Assembly: GCF_013416325.1 (NCBI RefSeq)
Contig: NZ_JACCGK010000004.1
Coordinates: 186,001-250,000 of the forward strand
DNA: 64,000 nucleotides
Source: Vreelandella sedimenti
GTDB taxonomy: Bacteria > Pseudomonadota > Gammaproteobacteria > Pseudomonadales > Halomonadaceae
Direction of reading: 5' to 3'
This document shows, in pieces, positions 53,224 through 62,287 of this stretch; within the stretch, counting starts at the first letter, position 1; each line of letters begins with the position of its first letter. Under the pieces are notes generated by a model. The model did no database searches. It was given only the letters and a program-made list of their open reading frames with translations, and was not told the DNA's origin. The position numbers and the translations under genes were made by a program.

Positions 53224-54240
53224 TCAGAGCAAGACGTTGGTCAATTCGTTATCAATAGTATGCTCGCGGTTTGACTGCAGTGTTTGCACGGGGGTCACCC
53301 CATAGACCTCCTTGTACTGAGCGGAGAAGTGACCAGGGCTGTTGATGCCATGCTGCATGATGACGTCGGTGACACGGTGGCCACGAGGGGCATTAATCAG
53401 CGCCTGGTGCACACTCTTCATGCGTTGCTGAGTAAAATAGGCTTTGGGTGGAAGCCCGACAAATTGCTGGAAGCCGTATTGCAGCGTGCGCTTTGACACC
53501 CCCACCATCGAGGCTAGTGTCTCTAGCTCGATACTCTGCTTGAGATTTTGGTCAATAAGCGTTTTGGCGTTTTTTACATAGTGCGGAAGAGGAGAGGGGT
53601 TACCACTCAAGCGCTGACTGTAGTTGTTAATGAACAGCCCCAGCAGGCTGTCATATAAGTAGTCTTCCATCAGCTTGATCTGCTGGCGCGGGGCATTTTG
53701 CTGGTGAAGAGAGTCGGTGAGACGGGCAAAATACTTGATGGTATCCAGAAGAAAGACCGTGCCGGGGTAATGCTCGGGAAAGTAGTGGTCAAAGATGATC
53801 GGAAGATCAATGCGCTGTTCAAGTCGACACGAAAGGCGTTGTTCCAACCGGTGGCGCGGTACTCGAACGATGATGTTATGGCAGTTCGGAGAAGTTTGAA
53901 TGAGAGCGCGTTGACAGGGGGATGTGACAGTAACACCTCCCTGAATCATACTGACCTGACGGTCAGCGTATACGATGGTTCCCTGGCCTTCGAGAGTGAT
54001 ACGAAACAGGTAAACGTTTGACTCTTCGACGGGATCAATTTCGACATTGGCACCATATTGCAATTCGATAATGGCCAATTGGTCGAAGCTGACGGCACTC
54101 AAACGTGAGGCAAGTCGCGGGCCGTCAAATAAACGCATGCGATGTGGGCAGAGGTAGTGGGTGACATGCTCGCGAATGACATCTTGTGAGTCAGTATGCA
54201 GGATATCGTGCTTCTGCAGCAGAAACGATGTGGTACCCAT
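53224..54240 (-). CDS. AraC-family regulator of the opine/GMC region
   Basis: 338 residues. An AraC_binding_2-type sensor (FDGPRLASRLSAVSFDQLAIIELQYGANVEI, SNVYLFRITLEGQGTIVY) is followed by a double HTH at about 230-325 (SIELETLASMVGVSKRTLQYGFQQFVGLPPKAYF; DVIMQHGINSPGHFSAQYKEVYGVTPVQTL). This is the layout of anthranilate- and benzoate-type activators. It converges with paralogue C. It is the best candidate to bind the 20-bp-spaced direct repeats at 45.1 and 49.9 kb. GAGGTG ribosome site. Confidence 0.83.
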   Translation of the reverse strand: MGTTSFLLQKHDILHTDSQDVIREHVTHYLCPHRMRLFDGPRLASRLSAVSFDQLAIIELQYGANVEIDPVEESNVYLFRITLEGQGTIVYADRQVSMIQGGVTVTSPCQRALIQTSPNCHNIIVRVPRHRLEQRLSCRLEQRIDLPIIFDHYFPEHYPGTVFLLDTIKYFARLTDSLHQQNAPRQQIKLMEDYLYDSLLGLFINNYSQRLSGNPSPLPHYVKNAKTLIDQNLKQSIELETLASMVGVSKRTLQYGFQQFVGLPPKAYFTQQRMKSVHQALINAPRGHRVTDVIMQHGINSPGHFSAQYKEVYGVTPVQTLQSNREHTIDNELTNVLL

Positions 54241-54409
54241 GGTTCACCTCAACAATACACCAATTAGGTGATGGTTTTGGGGTGTGGAGCCGGCGCATTA
54301 TCGGCCAAACCGGTTGATGGCATACTCTATTCGTAGAGGCCACAGGCGCTTACACTCGAATGGATATATGCTAGAATAATCCACTATTTTTTCGGATGGC
54401 GTGCTTCTT

Positions 54410-54886
54410 ATGGTCGACAAGGATGAATTATCGTCTTCCTTTTTTCCTCTTGCCGATGAATTTCGCTCGCGTGATTTTCCTTTTTATTGGGTCGCGAGGC
54501 TGAATGCTAAATACAGCGCTGATGTTGATTTACTGCTGAAGCCGCACGGACTTAGTTCGTCGAAATGGCGTATTCTCATGATCCTACATGAACATGGGCG
54601 CCTTAGCATGTCGGATATATCAGTACATGCTGTTGCAAAATTGTCAACCATCACCAAGATTGTATACCGAATGCAAGAGTCGGGTTTGCTTAAAACAGAA
54701 GCCAGCCCACAGGATGGACGCGTCACGGAAGTAGAGCTTACCGATGCTGGTGAGGACAAGCTGGATATTGCACGGCAAGTCACTAGCCGTTTGGTGGAAA
54801 AGGCATTTGCCGATTTCAGCAAGCAGGACATTGTGTATATCAATCAGTGCTTGAGTAGGATGTTTCATAACTTAAACGCGCTTTAA
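54410..54886 (+). CDS. MarR-family regulator
   Basis: 158 residues from ATG at 54410; a GTG at 54401 is possible but sits on the GGATGG ribosome site. Winged helix: HGLSSSKWRILMILHEHGRLSMSDISVHAVAKLSTITKIVYRMQESGLLKTEASPQDGRVTEVELTDAGEDKL, with the Asp-Gly-Arg wing. iac clusters elsewhere are controlled by a MarR protein, IacR. This gene is 16 kb from the end of the iac operon, so that link is only a suggestion. It stands alone. Confidence 0.83.
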   Translation: MVDKDELSSSFFPLADEFRSRDFPFYWVARLNAKYSADVDLLLKPHGLSSSKWRILMILHEHGRLSMSDISVHAVAKLSTITKIVYRMQESGLLKTEASPQDGRVTEVELTDAGEDKLDIARQVTSRLVEKAFADFSKQDIVYINQCLSRMFHNLNAL

Positions 54887-55318
54887 GGTCTAGAGGGACG
54901 CTGGAATTACTGCCATCGCGGCCAAAGTGCTTACATTTGCCCTATGGGCTATCTAATAGCCCTGCCCTTTCCTGAACTACTCCTTTTTATTCAAACTTCC
55001 GCTTAGCGCTTTTGCTTAAACGTCACGCGGGTAGTGAAATTGCCACGCTTTTCGCAGTAGCCCATCCATTAGTCGTAAACTATACGTCGTAATTAAGCAG
55101 GATATTCCCTATCCCTTGTGAAAGTCACGAATAGGTCAAGTACGAAAATAACAGCTATTTTATAGTTAAATAACTGATTTTATTGACTATATAGGGTTCT
55201 CTGTATTCATGTCAATTTACTCAGTTAGGTATGTGCATCAACCTGAGAGGTATTGGCGACTCGGCCCATCAGTCGTAACACTCACCTGCACTGTTATTGC
55301 TATGCAGGTAAAACGATC
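54887..55318. other. intergenic region before DASS symporter
   Basis: 432 bp with no supported gene. A short 61-codon reading frame overlaps the symporter start but has no ribosome site or family features. AT-rich from 55140, with TTGACT at 55183-55188 as a possible -35. No clear terminator for the MarR gene was found. Confidence 0.4.
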
Positions 55319-56821
55319 ATGTCGCATACCACAGGGGCCGTTGAACAAGCGCCCTACGCTGAAGCCTCTGCTTTCAAGCCAATCTCACTTGTAATGGGTA
55401 TCGTCATTGGCTTGGGTGCTTTCTTCCTTTTGCCTGAAACGCTGGCCTTCAATGCTCGTCTAGTGGCGGGCATTGCTATGCTGATGGCCACCTGGTGGAT
55501 GACAGAGGCGATACCTATTCCTGCCACGTCGCTGTTGCCGCTTGTACTGTTCCCGTTTTTCGATATTGCCTCGGTCGGTGAGACCGCCTCGCCCTATGCT
55601 CACAGCATCGTCTTTCTAGTATTGGGTGGCGTACTGCTGGGCTTGGCAACGCAACGCTGGAATTTACACCGCCGCTTCGCGCTACTGACGGTGCTCACCG
55701 TGGGTACTAAGCCGGCTCAAATCGTCTTCGGTTTGATGTTCGCTAGCTGGTTTATCACCATGTGGGTCAGCAATACCGCCACCGCAGTGATCATGGTGCC
55801 CATTGGAGGCTCGATCATTGCGCTAGTGAAGTCACTGGGTAACGGTGATGACACGCCCAAGTTTTCTGCCTCTGTGCTACTGGGCATTGCCTATGCCATC
55901 ACCATCGGTTCCATGGCCACATTGATCGGCCAGCCGCCGATGGCACTCATGCGTGCTTACATGGAAGACACCCACGGGCTTGGCATCGGATTTGGCCACT
56001 GGATGCTGGTGGGTGTGCCGTTCTCATTCACTATGCTAATGCTGGCTTGGTTTGTGCTTAACAAACTGGTGTTCCGCTCGGAAGTCGAGAGCATCCAGGG
56101 TGGCCGGGCGATGATTGAGGCAGAGCTCAAGGGGATGGGCCGACTATCGCCTGAGGAGTCACGTGTATTGATGGTTTTTGCCGGGGCAGTGTTCTGCTGG
56201 GTATTCCTGCCGTTAATCGCGAGAATTCCTGTAGTGCAGAGTGCACTGCCTTGGTTGGGTAACATCAACGATACCAGTGTGGCGATTCTCTCGGCGATTC
56301 TGATGTTTGTGATTCCTGCCTCTAATGGAAAAGGGGCGTTGCTGGCGTGGTCGGCTACCCGTGACGTGCCCTGGGGGGTACTGATTTTGTTTGGCGGTGG
56401 CCTAACACTCTCAGCCCAGTTCACCGCCACTGGCTTGAGTGCATGGGTTGGCGAGAGCGTCTCGGGATTATCGGGGTTACCTCCGATTCTGATCCTAGCC
56501 ATCACGGCTATCGTCATTATCCTATTGACCGAGCTAACCAGTAACACGGCGACGGCGGCTGCCTTCTTCCCGATTATGGGATCTATTGCCGTGGGACTGG
56601 GTATCGAACCTTTTCTGATGACCATCGTGGTTACCTTTGCCGTGAGCTGCGCCTTTATGTTGCCCGTGGCGACACCTTCCAATGCAGTGGCTTTCGCAAC
56701 AGGGGATCTTCCAATCAAGAGCATGATCCGAGCAGGTATCTGGCTCAACGTCATCGGTTTGCTGGTGATTATGGTCGCGCTCTACACCATTGTCCCTTTG
56801 GTATTCGATGTCTCTTTCTAA
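55319..56821 (+). CDS. DASS/SLC13-family sodium:dicarboxylate symporter
   Basis: 500 residues from ATG at 55319; a longer frame adds a Cys/His-rich tail that is not family-like. About 12 hydrophobic segments. MATWWMTEAIPIPATSLLPLVLFP is the first family block; SNTATAVIMVPIGGSIIALV and TSNTATAAAFFPIMGSIAVGLG are the two SNT sodium-binding motifs, and CAFMLPVATPSNAVAF is the C-terminal signature. It imports succinate-like di- or keto-acids with Na+. The BKACE gene follows after 113 bp. Confidence 0.9.
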   Translation: MSHTTGAVEQAPYAEASAFKPISLVMGIVIGLGAFFLLPETLAFNARLVAGIAMLMATWWMTEAIPIPATSLLPLVLFPFFDIASVGETASPYAHSIVFLVLGGVLLGLATQRWNLHRRFALLTVLTVGTKPAQIVFGLMFASWFITMWVSNTATAVIMVPIGGSIIALVKSLGNGDDTPKFSASVLLGIAYAITIGSMATLIGQPPMALMRAYMEDTHGLGIGFGHWMLVGVPFSFTMLMLAWFVLNKLVFRSEVESIQGGRAMIEAELKGMGRLSPEESRVLMVFAGAVFCWVFLPLIARIPVVQSALPWLGNINDTSVAILSAILMFVIPASNGKGALLAWSATRDVPWGVLILFGGGLTLSAQFTATGLSAWVGESVSGLSGLPPILILAITAIVIILLTELTSNTATAAAFFPIMGSIAVGLGIEPFLMTIVVTFAVSCAFMLPVATPSNAVAFATGDLPIKSMIRAGIWLNVIGLLVIMVALYTIVPLVFDVSF

Positions 56822-56905
56822 AATGTGGTTGTCAACGTCATTGGCAGCGATTCGGATTTGACGCTGGTAAAGATTCGCTCTATTTTGTTCGTAATACAAA
56901 TTAGT

Positions 56906-56920
56906 GTTCGCAATATGAAC
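56906..56920. promoter_or_regulatory. palindrome upstream of BKACE gene
   Basis: GTTCGCAATATGAAC: GTTC-N7-GAAC dyad, matching GTTCG-N5-CGAAC with one change. A further GTTCGTAATAC half-site lies at 56888. The ATG is 14 bp downstream, so binding would occlude the start region. Confidence 0.45.
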
Positions 56921-56934
56921 AAGGAGAGGTTTCC

Positions 56935-57765
56935 ATGTCTCAGCCCTGTATTATTTGTGTCGCTATCACCGGCAGCCTGCCGCGCAAAGAGAACAATCCT
57001 GCCGTGCCGATTACGGTTGAAGAGCAAATTGAAAGTACTCAGGCGGCGTTCGAGGCGGGAGCTACCATTGCTCATTGCCACGTGCGTAATGATGACCAAA
57101 CGCCTTCATCTGACCCGGAGAAGTTTGGTCGCCTAATGGAAGGGCTTAAGAAGCACTGCCCTGGCATGATTATTCAGCTCTCAACCGGCGGGCGCTCCGG
57201 CGCCGGTGAGGCGCGCGGCGGCATGCTATCGCTCAAACCTGATATGGCCAGCCTCTCGGTGGGCTCCAATAACTTCCCCAATCGTGTGTACGAGAATCCG
57301 CCCCAGTTGGTGGAGTGGCTGGCTGATGAGATGCTCACGTATAGCATTAAGCCTGAAATCGAAGCGTTTGATCTATCGCATATCCATCAGGCGGTTGCAC
57401 TCTCCAAGCAGGGAAAGCTGAAAGCACCGCTCTATGTGCAGTTTGTCATGGGCGTCAAGAATTCGATGCCAGCGGACAAGCCGACTTTTGATTTCTATAT
57501 TGAGACACTCAAGCGGCTAGCGCCGGATGCACAGTGGTGTGGCGCAGGCATCGGCGCCAATCAATACGTACTTAACGAGTGGTCAATTGCTGCAGGTGGC
57601 CATACCCGTACCGGCCTTGAAGACAACGTACGCCTGGATAGCAACACATTGGCACCTTCCAACGCGGCGTTGGTCGAGCGCACCGTCGCCTTATGCGAAA
57701 GGTATGAGCGCCCAGTGGCTACTTGGCAGCAGGCACGTGAGATGCTTGGGTTGAACAATGTGTAA
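56935..57765 (+). CDS. beta-keto acid cleavage enzyme (BKACE, DUF849)
   Basis: 276 residues. Metal ligands are H47 and H49 (IAHCHVRN) and E229 (HTRTGLEDNV). ITGSLPRKENNPAVPIT at the start, LSTGGRSGAGEARG near 85 and GIGANQYVLNEWSIAAGGHTRTG near 203 are family blocks. BKACE enzymes condense a beta-keto acid with acetyl-CoA to give acetoacetate plus a new acyl-CoA. In this setting beta-ketoadipate would give succinyl-CoA and acetoacetate, which is inference; dehydrocarnitine is another known substrate of the family. AAGGAGAGG site. Confidence 0.87.
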   Translation: MSQPCIICVAITGSLPRKENNPAVPITVEEQIESTQAAFEAGATIAHCHVRNDDQTPSSDPEKFGRLMEGLKKHCPGMIIQLSTGGRSGAGEARGGMLSLKPDMASLSVGSNNFPNRVYENPPQLVEWLADEMLTYSIKPEIEAFDLSHIHQAVALSKQGKLKAPLYVQFVMGVKNSMPADKPTFDFYIETLKRLAPDAQWCGAGIGANQYVLNEWSIAAGGHTRTGLEDNVRLDSNTLAPSNAALVERTVALCERYERPVATWQQAREMLGLNNV

Positions 57766-58228
57766 AAATGTTAGCTGCTACTCAACGGTGGGTGAAGGAA
57801 CATACTCAATCACCATCGGATTGTTGTGTAGTCGTCTTTAAGGTGTCAGAGAGGGCTACTTACTTCGCGATATGTCAGTAGTCACCGGTAATTTTTCATA
57901 AAGCAGCCAGTATTATCCTTTTGTCGTAAATGTATTTTGTAGCGCGATGTGGTTGAGAACCCTAGCGGCCGCGGCAAATGGCTGTCGTATCGGGCTAACG
58001 GCTGAAGTGCTACGGCTTTTCTCATTTCGTTATTTAAGGCATTTATGCTCATTTAGTGATTAGTGGTGCAGCGTTAAGCTGCACCATTTTTTATTGTAGT
58101 CATTTGATTTAGTTGAATTTTAATCTATCAGTATTTAAGAAAATATATTTTTAGTTTGTTTTGCACGGTTTAATTTAAGCTACAGCTACACATGAGCGTT
58201 AAACAGCAACGCTAATGCTGGGTTAGCG
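57766..58228. other. long intergenic region before cat operon
   Basis: No coding frame can be supported. From about 58085 to 58195 it is very AT-rich (curved or UP-element-like). It holds one strong terminator at 58064-58095, about 300 bp after the BKACE stop, so either a long 3' untranslated region or a small transcript could end there. Confidence 0.4.
58064..58095 (+). terminator. strong rho-independent terminator
   Basis: Perfect 9-bp stem TGGTGCAGC / GCTGCACCA, 5-nt loop GTTAA, then TTTTTTATT. It insulates the cat operon from upstream transcription. Confidence 0.8.
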
Positions 58229-58243
58229 ATACCCTTACGGTAT
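58229..58243 (+). promoter_or_regulatory. CatM/BenM-type operator (ATAC-N7-GTAT)
   Basis: ATACCCTTACGGTAT matches the ATAC-N7-GTAT recognition site known for the LysR proteins CatM and BenM. It lies about 100 bp upstream of the catB start, suited to activation by the LysR encoded at 60964. Confidence 0.7.
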
Positions 58244-58330
58244 GGAAAGGCACTTAAACAATATTGGTTTCTAAAATCAGATGCTACCAAACTGCAGCCT
58301 AGCTAATGATTGCCAGACGCTGGAGCCTGC

Positions 58331-59449
58331 ATGTCAACCGTCATCCAACATATTGAGACGCTGCTGGTCGATTTACCGACTATCCGTCCTCACAAACTCT
58401 CCATGACCACCATGGCCTGCCAAACCATGGTGATTGTGCGCATGCGCCACTCCGACGGTATCGAAGGGCTCGGCGAAGGCACCACCATTGGTGGCTTGGC
58501 CTATGGCCCGGAAAGCCCGGAGAGCATTAAGCGCAATATTGATACTTATCTAGCCCCTCTACTGGTCGGCCAGCCCTCTAACAATGTTCATCAGTTGCGT
58601 GCTCGGCTTAACCGCCATGCTCGCGGCAATATGATCGCCAAATCTGCATTAGAAACGGCTCTGTTGGATGCTCAGGGCAAGCGCTTGGGATTGAGCGTCG
58701 CCGAGCTGCTGGGCGGCGTACGTCAGGATCACTTGCCCGTACTATGGACGCTAGCCAGTGGTGATACCGCCAAAGATATTGATGAGGCCATGCTGCGTTT
58801 AGAACAGCGTCGGCACTGCGACTTCAAGTTAAAAATTGGTGCTAACCCGGTGGATCAGGACGTGCGCCATGTGGCGGCTATCAAGGAAGCGCTGGGTGAT
58901 CGGGCCAGCGTGCGAGTTGATGTTAATCAGGCGTGGGATGAATCCACCGCCGTTCGCGGTATTCAGGTGCTACAGGATGCTGGCATTGAGTTAATTGAGC
59001 AGCCCATTGGCGCTCGTGAACATGCCGGCTTAGTTCGCTTGGCTAACCGCTTCAATGTGCCAATGCTCGCCGATGAGGCGGTGCAAGATGCCCGCGACGG
59101 GCTTGATCTTGTGTGCGGCGGCTTCAGTGGTGCCTTTGCGCTGAAGATTGCCAAATCCGGCGGTATTTACGGGGTACTAGAGTTAGCTCACGTCGCCCAA
59201 GCGGCTGGCATTGGCTTATATGGCGGCACCCTGCTGGAGGGCACTATCGGTACGGCTGCCTCTCTACATGCCTGGGCAACGCTGCCAGCAATGGCCTGGG
59301 GCACGGAAATGTTCGGCCCGCTGCTGCTGCAAGACGACATCGTCGTTTCCCCTCTCAACTACACCGAATTTGGGGTGGAGTTACCGCAAGGGGCTGGGCT
59401 CGGCATCACTCTAGATGAAGATAAGTTGGCGCATTACTCACGCAAGTAA
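58331..59449 (+). CDS. catB: muconate cycloisomerase
   Basis: 372 residues from ATG at 58331 (GGAG 5 bp upstream); an in-frame TTG at 58310 is not needed. Enolase superfamily, MLE subgroup: CDFKLKIGANPVDQD with the catalytic Lys near 168, metal ligands in RVDVNQAWDE, ELIEQPIGAREH and MLADEAVQD, and the second Lys in FALKIAKSGGI. It turns cis,cis-muconate into muconolactone. First gene of catBCA. Confidence 0.93.
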   Translation: MSTVIQHIETLLVDLPTIRPHKLSMTTMACQTMVIVRMRHSDGIEGLGEGTTIGGLAYGPESPESIKRNIDTYLAPLLVGQPSNNVHQLRARLNRHARGNMIAKSALETALLDAQGKRLGLSVAELLGGVRQDHLPVLWTLASGDTAKDIDEAMLRLEQRRHCDFKLKIGANPVDQDVRHVAAIKEALGDRASVRVDVNQAWDESTAVRGIQVLQDAGIELIEQPIGAREHAGLVRLANRFNVPMLADEAVQDARDGLDLVCGGFSGAFALKIAKSGGIYGVLELAHVAQAAGIGLYGGTLLEGTIGTAASLHAWATLPAMAWGTEMFGPLLLQDDIVVSPLNYTEFGVELPQGAGLGITLDEDKLAHYSRK

Positions 59450-59522
59450 ACGTCACGTAAGTAAAAGCCGCAGTAAATAAAGCCATCGTTTGTGATCGCC
59501 CGCGATGAAAGAGGAGAGCCAT

Positions 59523-59813
59523 ATGCTGTTTCAAGTTGAGATGACCGTTAAGTTGCCGCCGGACATGCCTGCCGAGCAGGCAGCCAAGATCAAGGCAACG
59601 GAAAAGGCGTATTCCCAAGACCTGCAGCGCCAGGGTAAGTGGCGCCACTTGTGGCGGGTAGCGGGTAGCTACTCGAACGTCAGTATTTTTGACGTGGAAG
59701 ACAACGCCGAGCTGCAAGAGTTGGTCAGCAATCTGCCGCTCTTCCCCTATATGGAGATCAGCGTCAAACCGCTGTGTCGTCACCCCTCTTCAGTGCGTGA
59801 TGACGACAGCTAG
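59523..59813 (+). CDS. catC: muconolactone isomerase
   Basis: 96 residues from ATG at 59523 with GAGGAG upstream. MLFQVEMTVKLPPDMPAEQAAKIKATEKAYSQDLQRQGKWRHLWRVAGSYSNVSIFDV is the near-invariant CatC sequence; Glu and Lys of the KATEKAYS region and the C-terminal FPYMEISVKPLCRHPSS are as in the decameric enzymes. It gives beta-ketoadipate enol-lactone, the substrate of the PcaD half of pcaL. Confidence 0.95.
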   Translation: MLFQVEMTVKLPPDMPAEQAAKIKATEKAYSQDLQRQGKWRHLWRVAGSYSNVSIFDVEDNAELQELVSNLPLFPYMEISVKPLCRHPSSVRDDDS

Positions 59814-59879
59814 TTCTCCACATAACACGCCAAATCGTATGACGACAACAACACCCCATAACAAACAGAGGGTTTCACC

Positions 59880-60854
59880 ATGACTGTAAAAATATTCGAC
59901 ACGCCCGAGGTTCAAGACTTCATCAAAACCGTGGCCGGCTTTGATAAAGCCGGTGGCAATGACCGCGCCAAGCAGATCGTCCATCGCCTGGTCAGCGACC
60001 TGTTCAAGCTGATCGATGACTTCGATGTCACCGAGGAAGAGTACTGGGCCGGTGTCAACCTGCTCAATGCCCTGGGTAGCCAAACCCAGTTCGGGTTGCT
60101 CTCGCCCGGTCTCGGCTTTGACCACTTCCTCGATATGCGTCAAGACGCCATCGATGCCGAAGCCAAGCGCACCGGCGGCACCCCGCGTACCATCGAAGGC
60201 CCGCTCTACGTGGCCGGTGCCCCGGAAGCGGAAGGCTTCGCCCGCATGGACGACGGCAGTGATCCCGATGCCGAGGTGATGTGGCTGACCGGTCAGGTGC
60301 GCGATGTCGACGGTACCCCGATCCCCGGCGCTAAGGTTGAAATCTGGCACTGCAACTCCAAGGGCGGCTACTCGTTCTTTGATCCCTCCCAGGATGAGTA
60401 CAACATGCGCCGCACGATCTATGCGGACAGCGAAGGCCGCTACACCGCGCGCAGCATCATTCCCTCCGGCTACGGCGTGCCTGAAGGCGCCCCCACCGAT
60501 GTGGTGCTCAAGTCCCTGGGCCGTCACGGCGAACGCCCGGCGCATATCCACTACTTCGTCTCCGCACCGGGCCATCAGCACCTGACCACCCAGATCAACC
60601 TGGCGGGCGACCCCTACACCTTTGACGACTTCGCCTTCGCGACTCGGGAAGAGCTGGTGGTGCCCGCTGAACGGATCGAAGATCCGGCCGAGATCGCCAA
60701 GCGCGACCTGGACGGCCCGTTCTCCCATGTGGTGTTTAACGTCGAACTGGCTAAAACCGAAGCCCCTGAGCTGCAAGTGCGTCACGCCCGCCCCCGCGCC
60801 AAGGAAGACGAGCAGGATCTCGCTAGCCAGTTGGCTGGTACCGCGAAGGTTTAA
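59880..60854 (+). CDS. catA: catechol 1,2-dioxygenase
   Basis: 324 residues. An N-terminal helical linker (TVKIFDTPEVQDFIKTVAGFDKAGGNDRAKQIVHRL) is followed by the intradiol barrel. Fe(III) ligands: Tyr in SKGGYSFFDPSQ near 165, Tyr in IIPSGYGVPEG near 200, and the His pair of RPAHIHYFVSAPGH near 224. It opens catechol to cis,cis-muconate. The likely source of catechol here is the iac cluster, as no benzoate or anthranilate dioxygenase is seen. Codon use is GC-richer than in catB. Confidence 0.95.
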   Translation: MTVKIFDTPEVQDFIKTVAGFDKAGGNDRAKQIVHRLVSDLFKLIDDFDVTEEEYWAGVNLLNALGSQTQFGLLSPGLGFDHFLDMRQDAIDAEAKRTGGTPRTIEGPLYVAGAPEAEGFARMDDGSDPDAEVMWLTGQVRDVDGTPIPGAKVEIWHCNSKGGYSFFDPSQDEYNMRRTIYADSEGRYTARSIIPSGYGVPEGAPTDVVLKSLGRHGERPAHIHYFVSAPGHQHLTTQINLAGDPYTFDDFAFATREELVVPAERIEDPAEIAKRDLDGPFSHVVFNVELAKTEAPELQVRHARPRAKEDEQDLASQLAGTAKV

Positions 60855-60963
60855 TAGCCTTGTTAATTTCCTTTAAGTGCTTGAAGGGGCTTTAAAGAAG
60901 GGCCGCGCTAGGAAGGGGAATTGGCAAGCTCCAAGGGATCCACTTTCCTTTGAATATCATAGG

Positions 60964-61866
60964 TTATGGGTAGCGGCCCATGAAGCGATCATCAACAAGC
61001 TTGTGTAAAATGGTGGTCGCTTCATTCATGAGAAGTGATGGTTTTTCACCGCGGCGACGGCTGCAGACAACAGGTGAGGTGATTGTCTTGTCCGCCAATG
61101 CTACATAAGAAATACCATCTCGTTGTACGCGCTTTACCTCCTCAGGTACCAGTGTAATACCGATATCAGAGGCGACGAGGCTAAGTGCTGTCTGAACTTC
61201 GTTTGCTTCCTGTATGACCTCAACCTTTAAGCCTTGTCGGCGGAAAATACCTAGTACCATATCTGCCAAGCTAGGACGTGGTTTGGCGGGGAAAAGAATA
61301 AGTGGATAACGTGCCAATTCTTCGCATGTAGGCGTAGTGCCCTCTAAAGGGTGACCGCTAGGAAGGGCAGCAATAAATGGCTCATTGAAGAGTATCTCTT
61401 GCTCTACGTCTGGATCATCAATGCGAAGACGTCCAAATCCCATGTCAATACGACCTGCTTTAAGCGCCTGAATTTGCTGTATGGTCGTAAGTTCTGTCAA
61501 TGATATTTCCACATTCTCAATTTGACGCAAGTCGCGAACCAGCATTGGAATCTGCCCATAAAAGATAGAGGGGACAAAGCCAATTCCAAATAGAGTTCGC
61601 TTGCTACGTGCCATGTGGCGTGTTGTATCAATAGTGACGTCTACTTTCTCCAAAATTTCTAAAGCACGCTGCTGAAAAAATATACCCGATGGTGTTAAGC
61701 GAAGGCCTCGCGAGCTTCTCTCAAACAGTTCGACCCCAACTTCCTGCTCTAGCTGTTTAACTTGGCGCGAAAGTGGCGGCTGTGACATATGCAAGCGTTT
61801 AGCGGCACAGGTGAGATTAAGCTCTTCAGCGACAACGCAAAAGTACCTCAGGTGGCGTAATTCCAT
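60964..61866 (-). CDS. LysR-family activator, CatM/BenM-like
   Basis: 300 residues. Starts MELRHLRYFCVVAEELNLTCAAKRLHMSQPPLSRQVKQLEQEVGVELFERSSRG, the wHTH typical of CatR/CatM/BenM. The effector domain (FGIGFVPSIFYGQIPMLVRDLR; ALPSGHPLEG) follows. It converges with catA from the far side of the operon, unlike the usual catR-catB divergence. The matching ATAC-N7-GTAT site before catB supports it as the cat regulator, with muconate as inducer by analogy. Confidence 0.87.
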   Translation of the reverse strand: MELRHLRYFCVVAEELNLTCAAKRLHMSQPPLSRQVKQLEQEVGVELFERSSRGLRLTPSGIFFQQRALEILEKVDVTIDTTRHMARSKRTLFGIGFVPSIFYGQIPMLVRDLRQIENVEISLTELTTIQQIQALKAGRIDMGFGRLRIDDPDVEQEILFNEPFIAALPSGHPLEGTTPTCEELARYPLILFPAKPRPSLADMVLGIFRRQGLKVEVIQEANEVQTALSLVASDIGITLVPEEVKRVQRDGISYVALADKTITSPVVCSRRRGEKPSLLMNEATTILHKLVDDRFMGRYP

Positions 61867-62287
61867 AAGAACTCCAAGGTATGAGTAACTTCTTAACTAA
61901 TGGTGGCATTTACCTTCGGTGGCTTCCAATCAGGCTGCATTGCTCAAACAACCGGGCAATCTGCTACTAGCTAGGTGAGGCGCTATAACGCTACCAGTAT
62001 TTACGCACTTGAAAGCTAAATAACGTCTAAGACTTTAGTAATGCAAGGTAGTAACAAGAGGGGGAAAGCTTCCGAGTACGCCTATTCGCTGAGCTTTCAG
62101 CAACGACTCGTATAGCTTGGTTAGTCGCTGACACATAGTTGCACGAGGAAGGGGCTTCAACGCTTTATAATGCCTAGTATCGAACCGCCAGGAAATTACT
62201 TGCCGTCTAACACACCCTAGCCCATGCTTTTAGCAAGACGCTATAACCTAGGGTATTGGCTAAAACGAAACGTTAGGACGTTTGAAC
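61867..62287. other. intergenic region LysR / mscL
   Basis: 421 bp holding the divergent promoters of the LysR gene and mscL. No gene, tRNA or repeat recognised. It marks the change from catabolic genes to core genes. Confidence 0.4.

Noticed and set aside
55209..55394. 61-codon frame before the DASS gene
   Set aside because: No ribosome site or recognisable features, and it overlaps the symporter start.
55957..56754. 265-codon open frame opposite the DASS symporter
   Set aside because: Shadow frame; translation is low-complexity and no ribosome site precedes it.
59790..60785. 331-codon open frame opposite catA
   Set aside because: Antisense shadow of a GC-rich catA gene; repetitive V/G/H-rich translation without domains.
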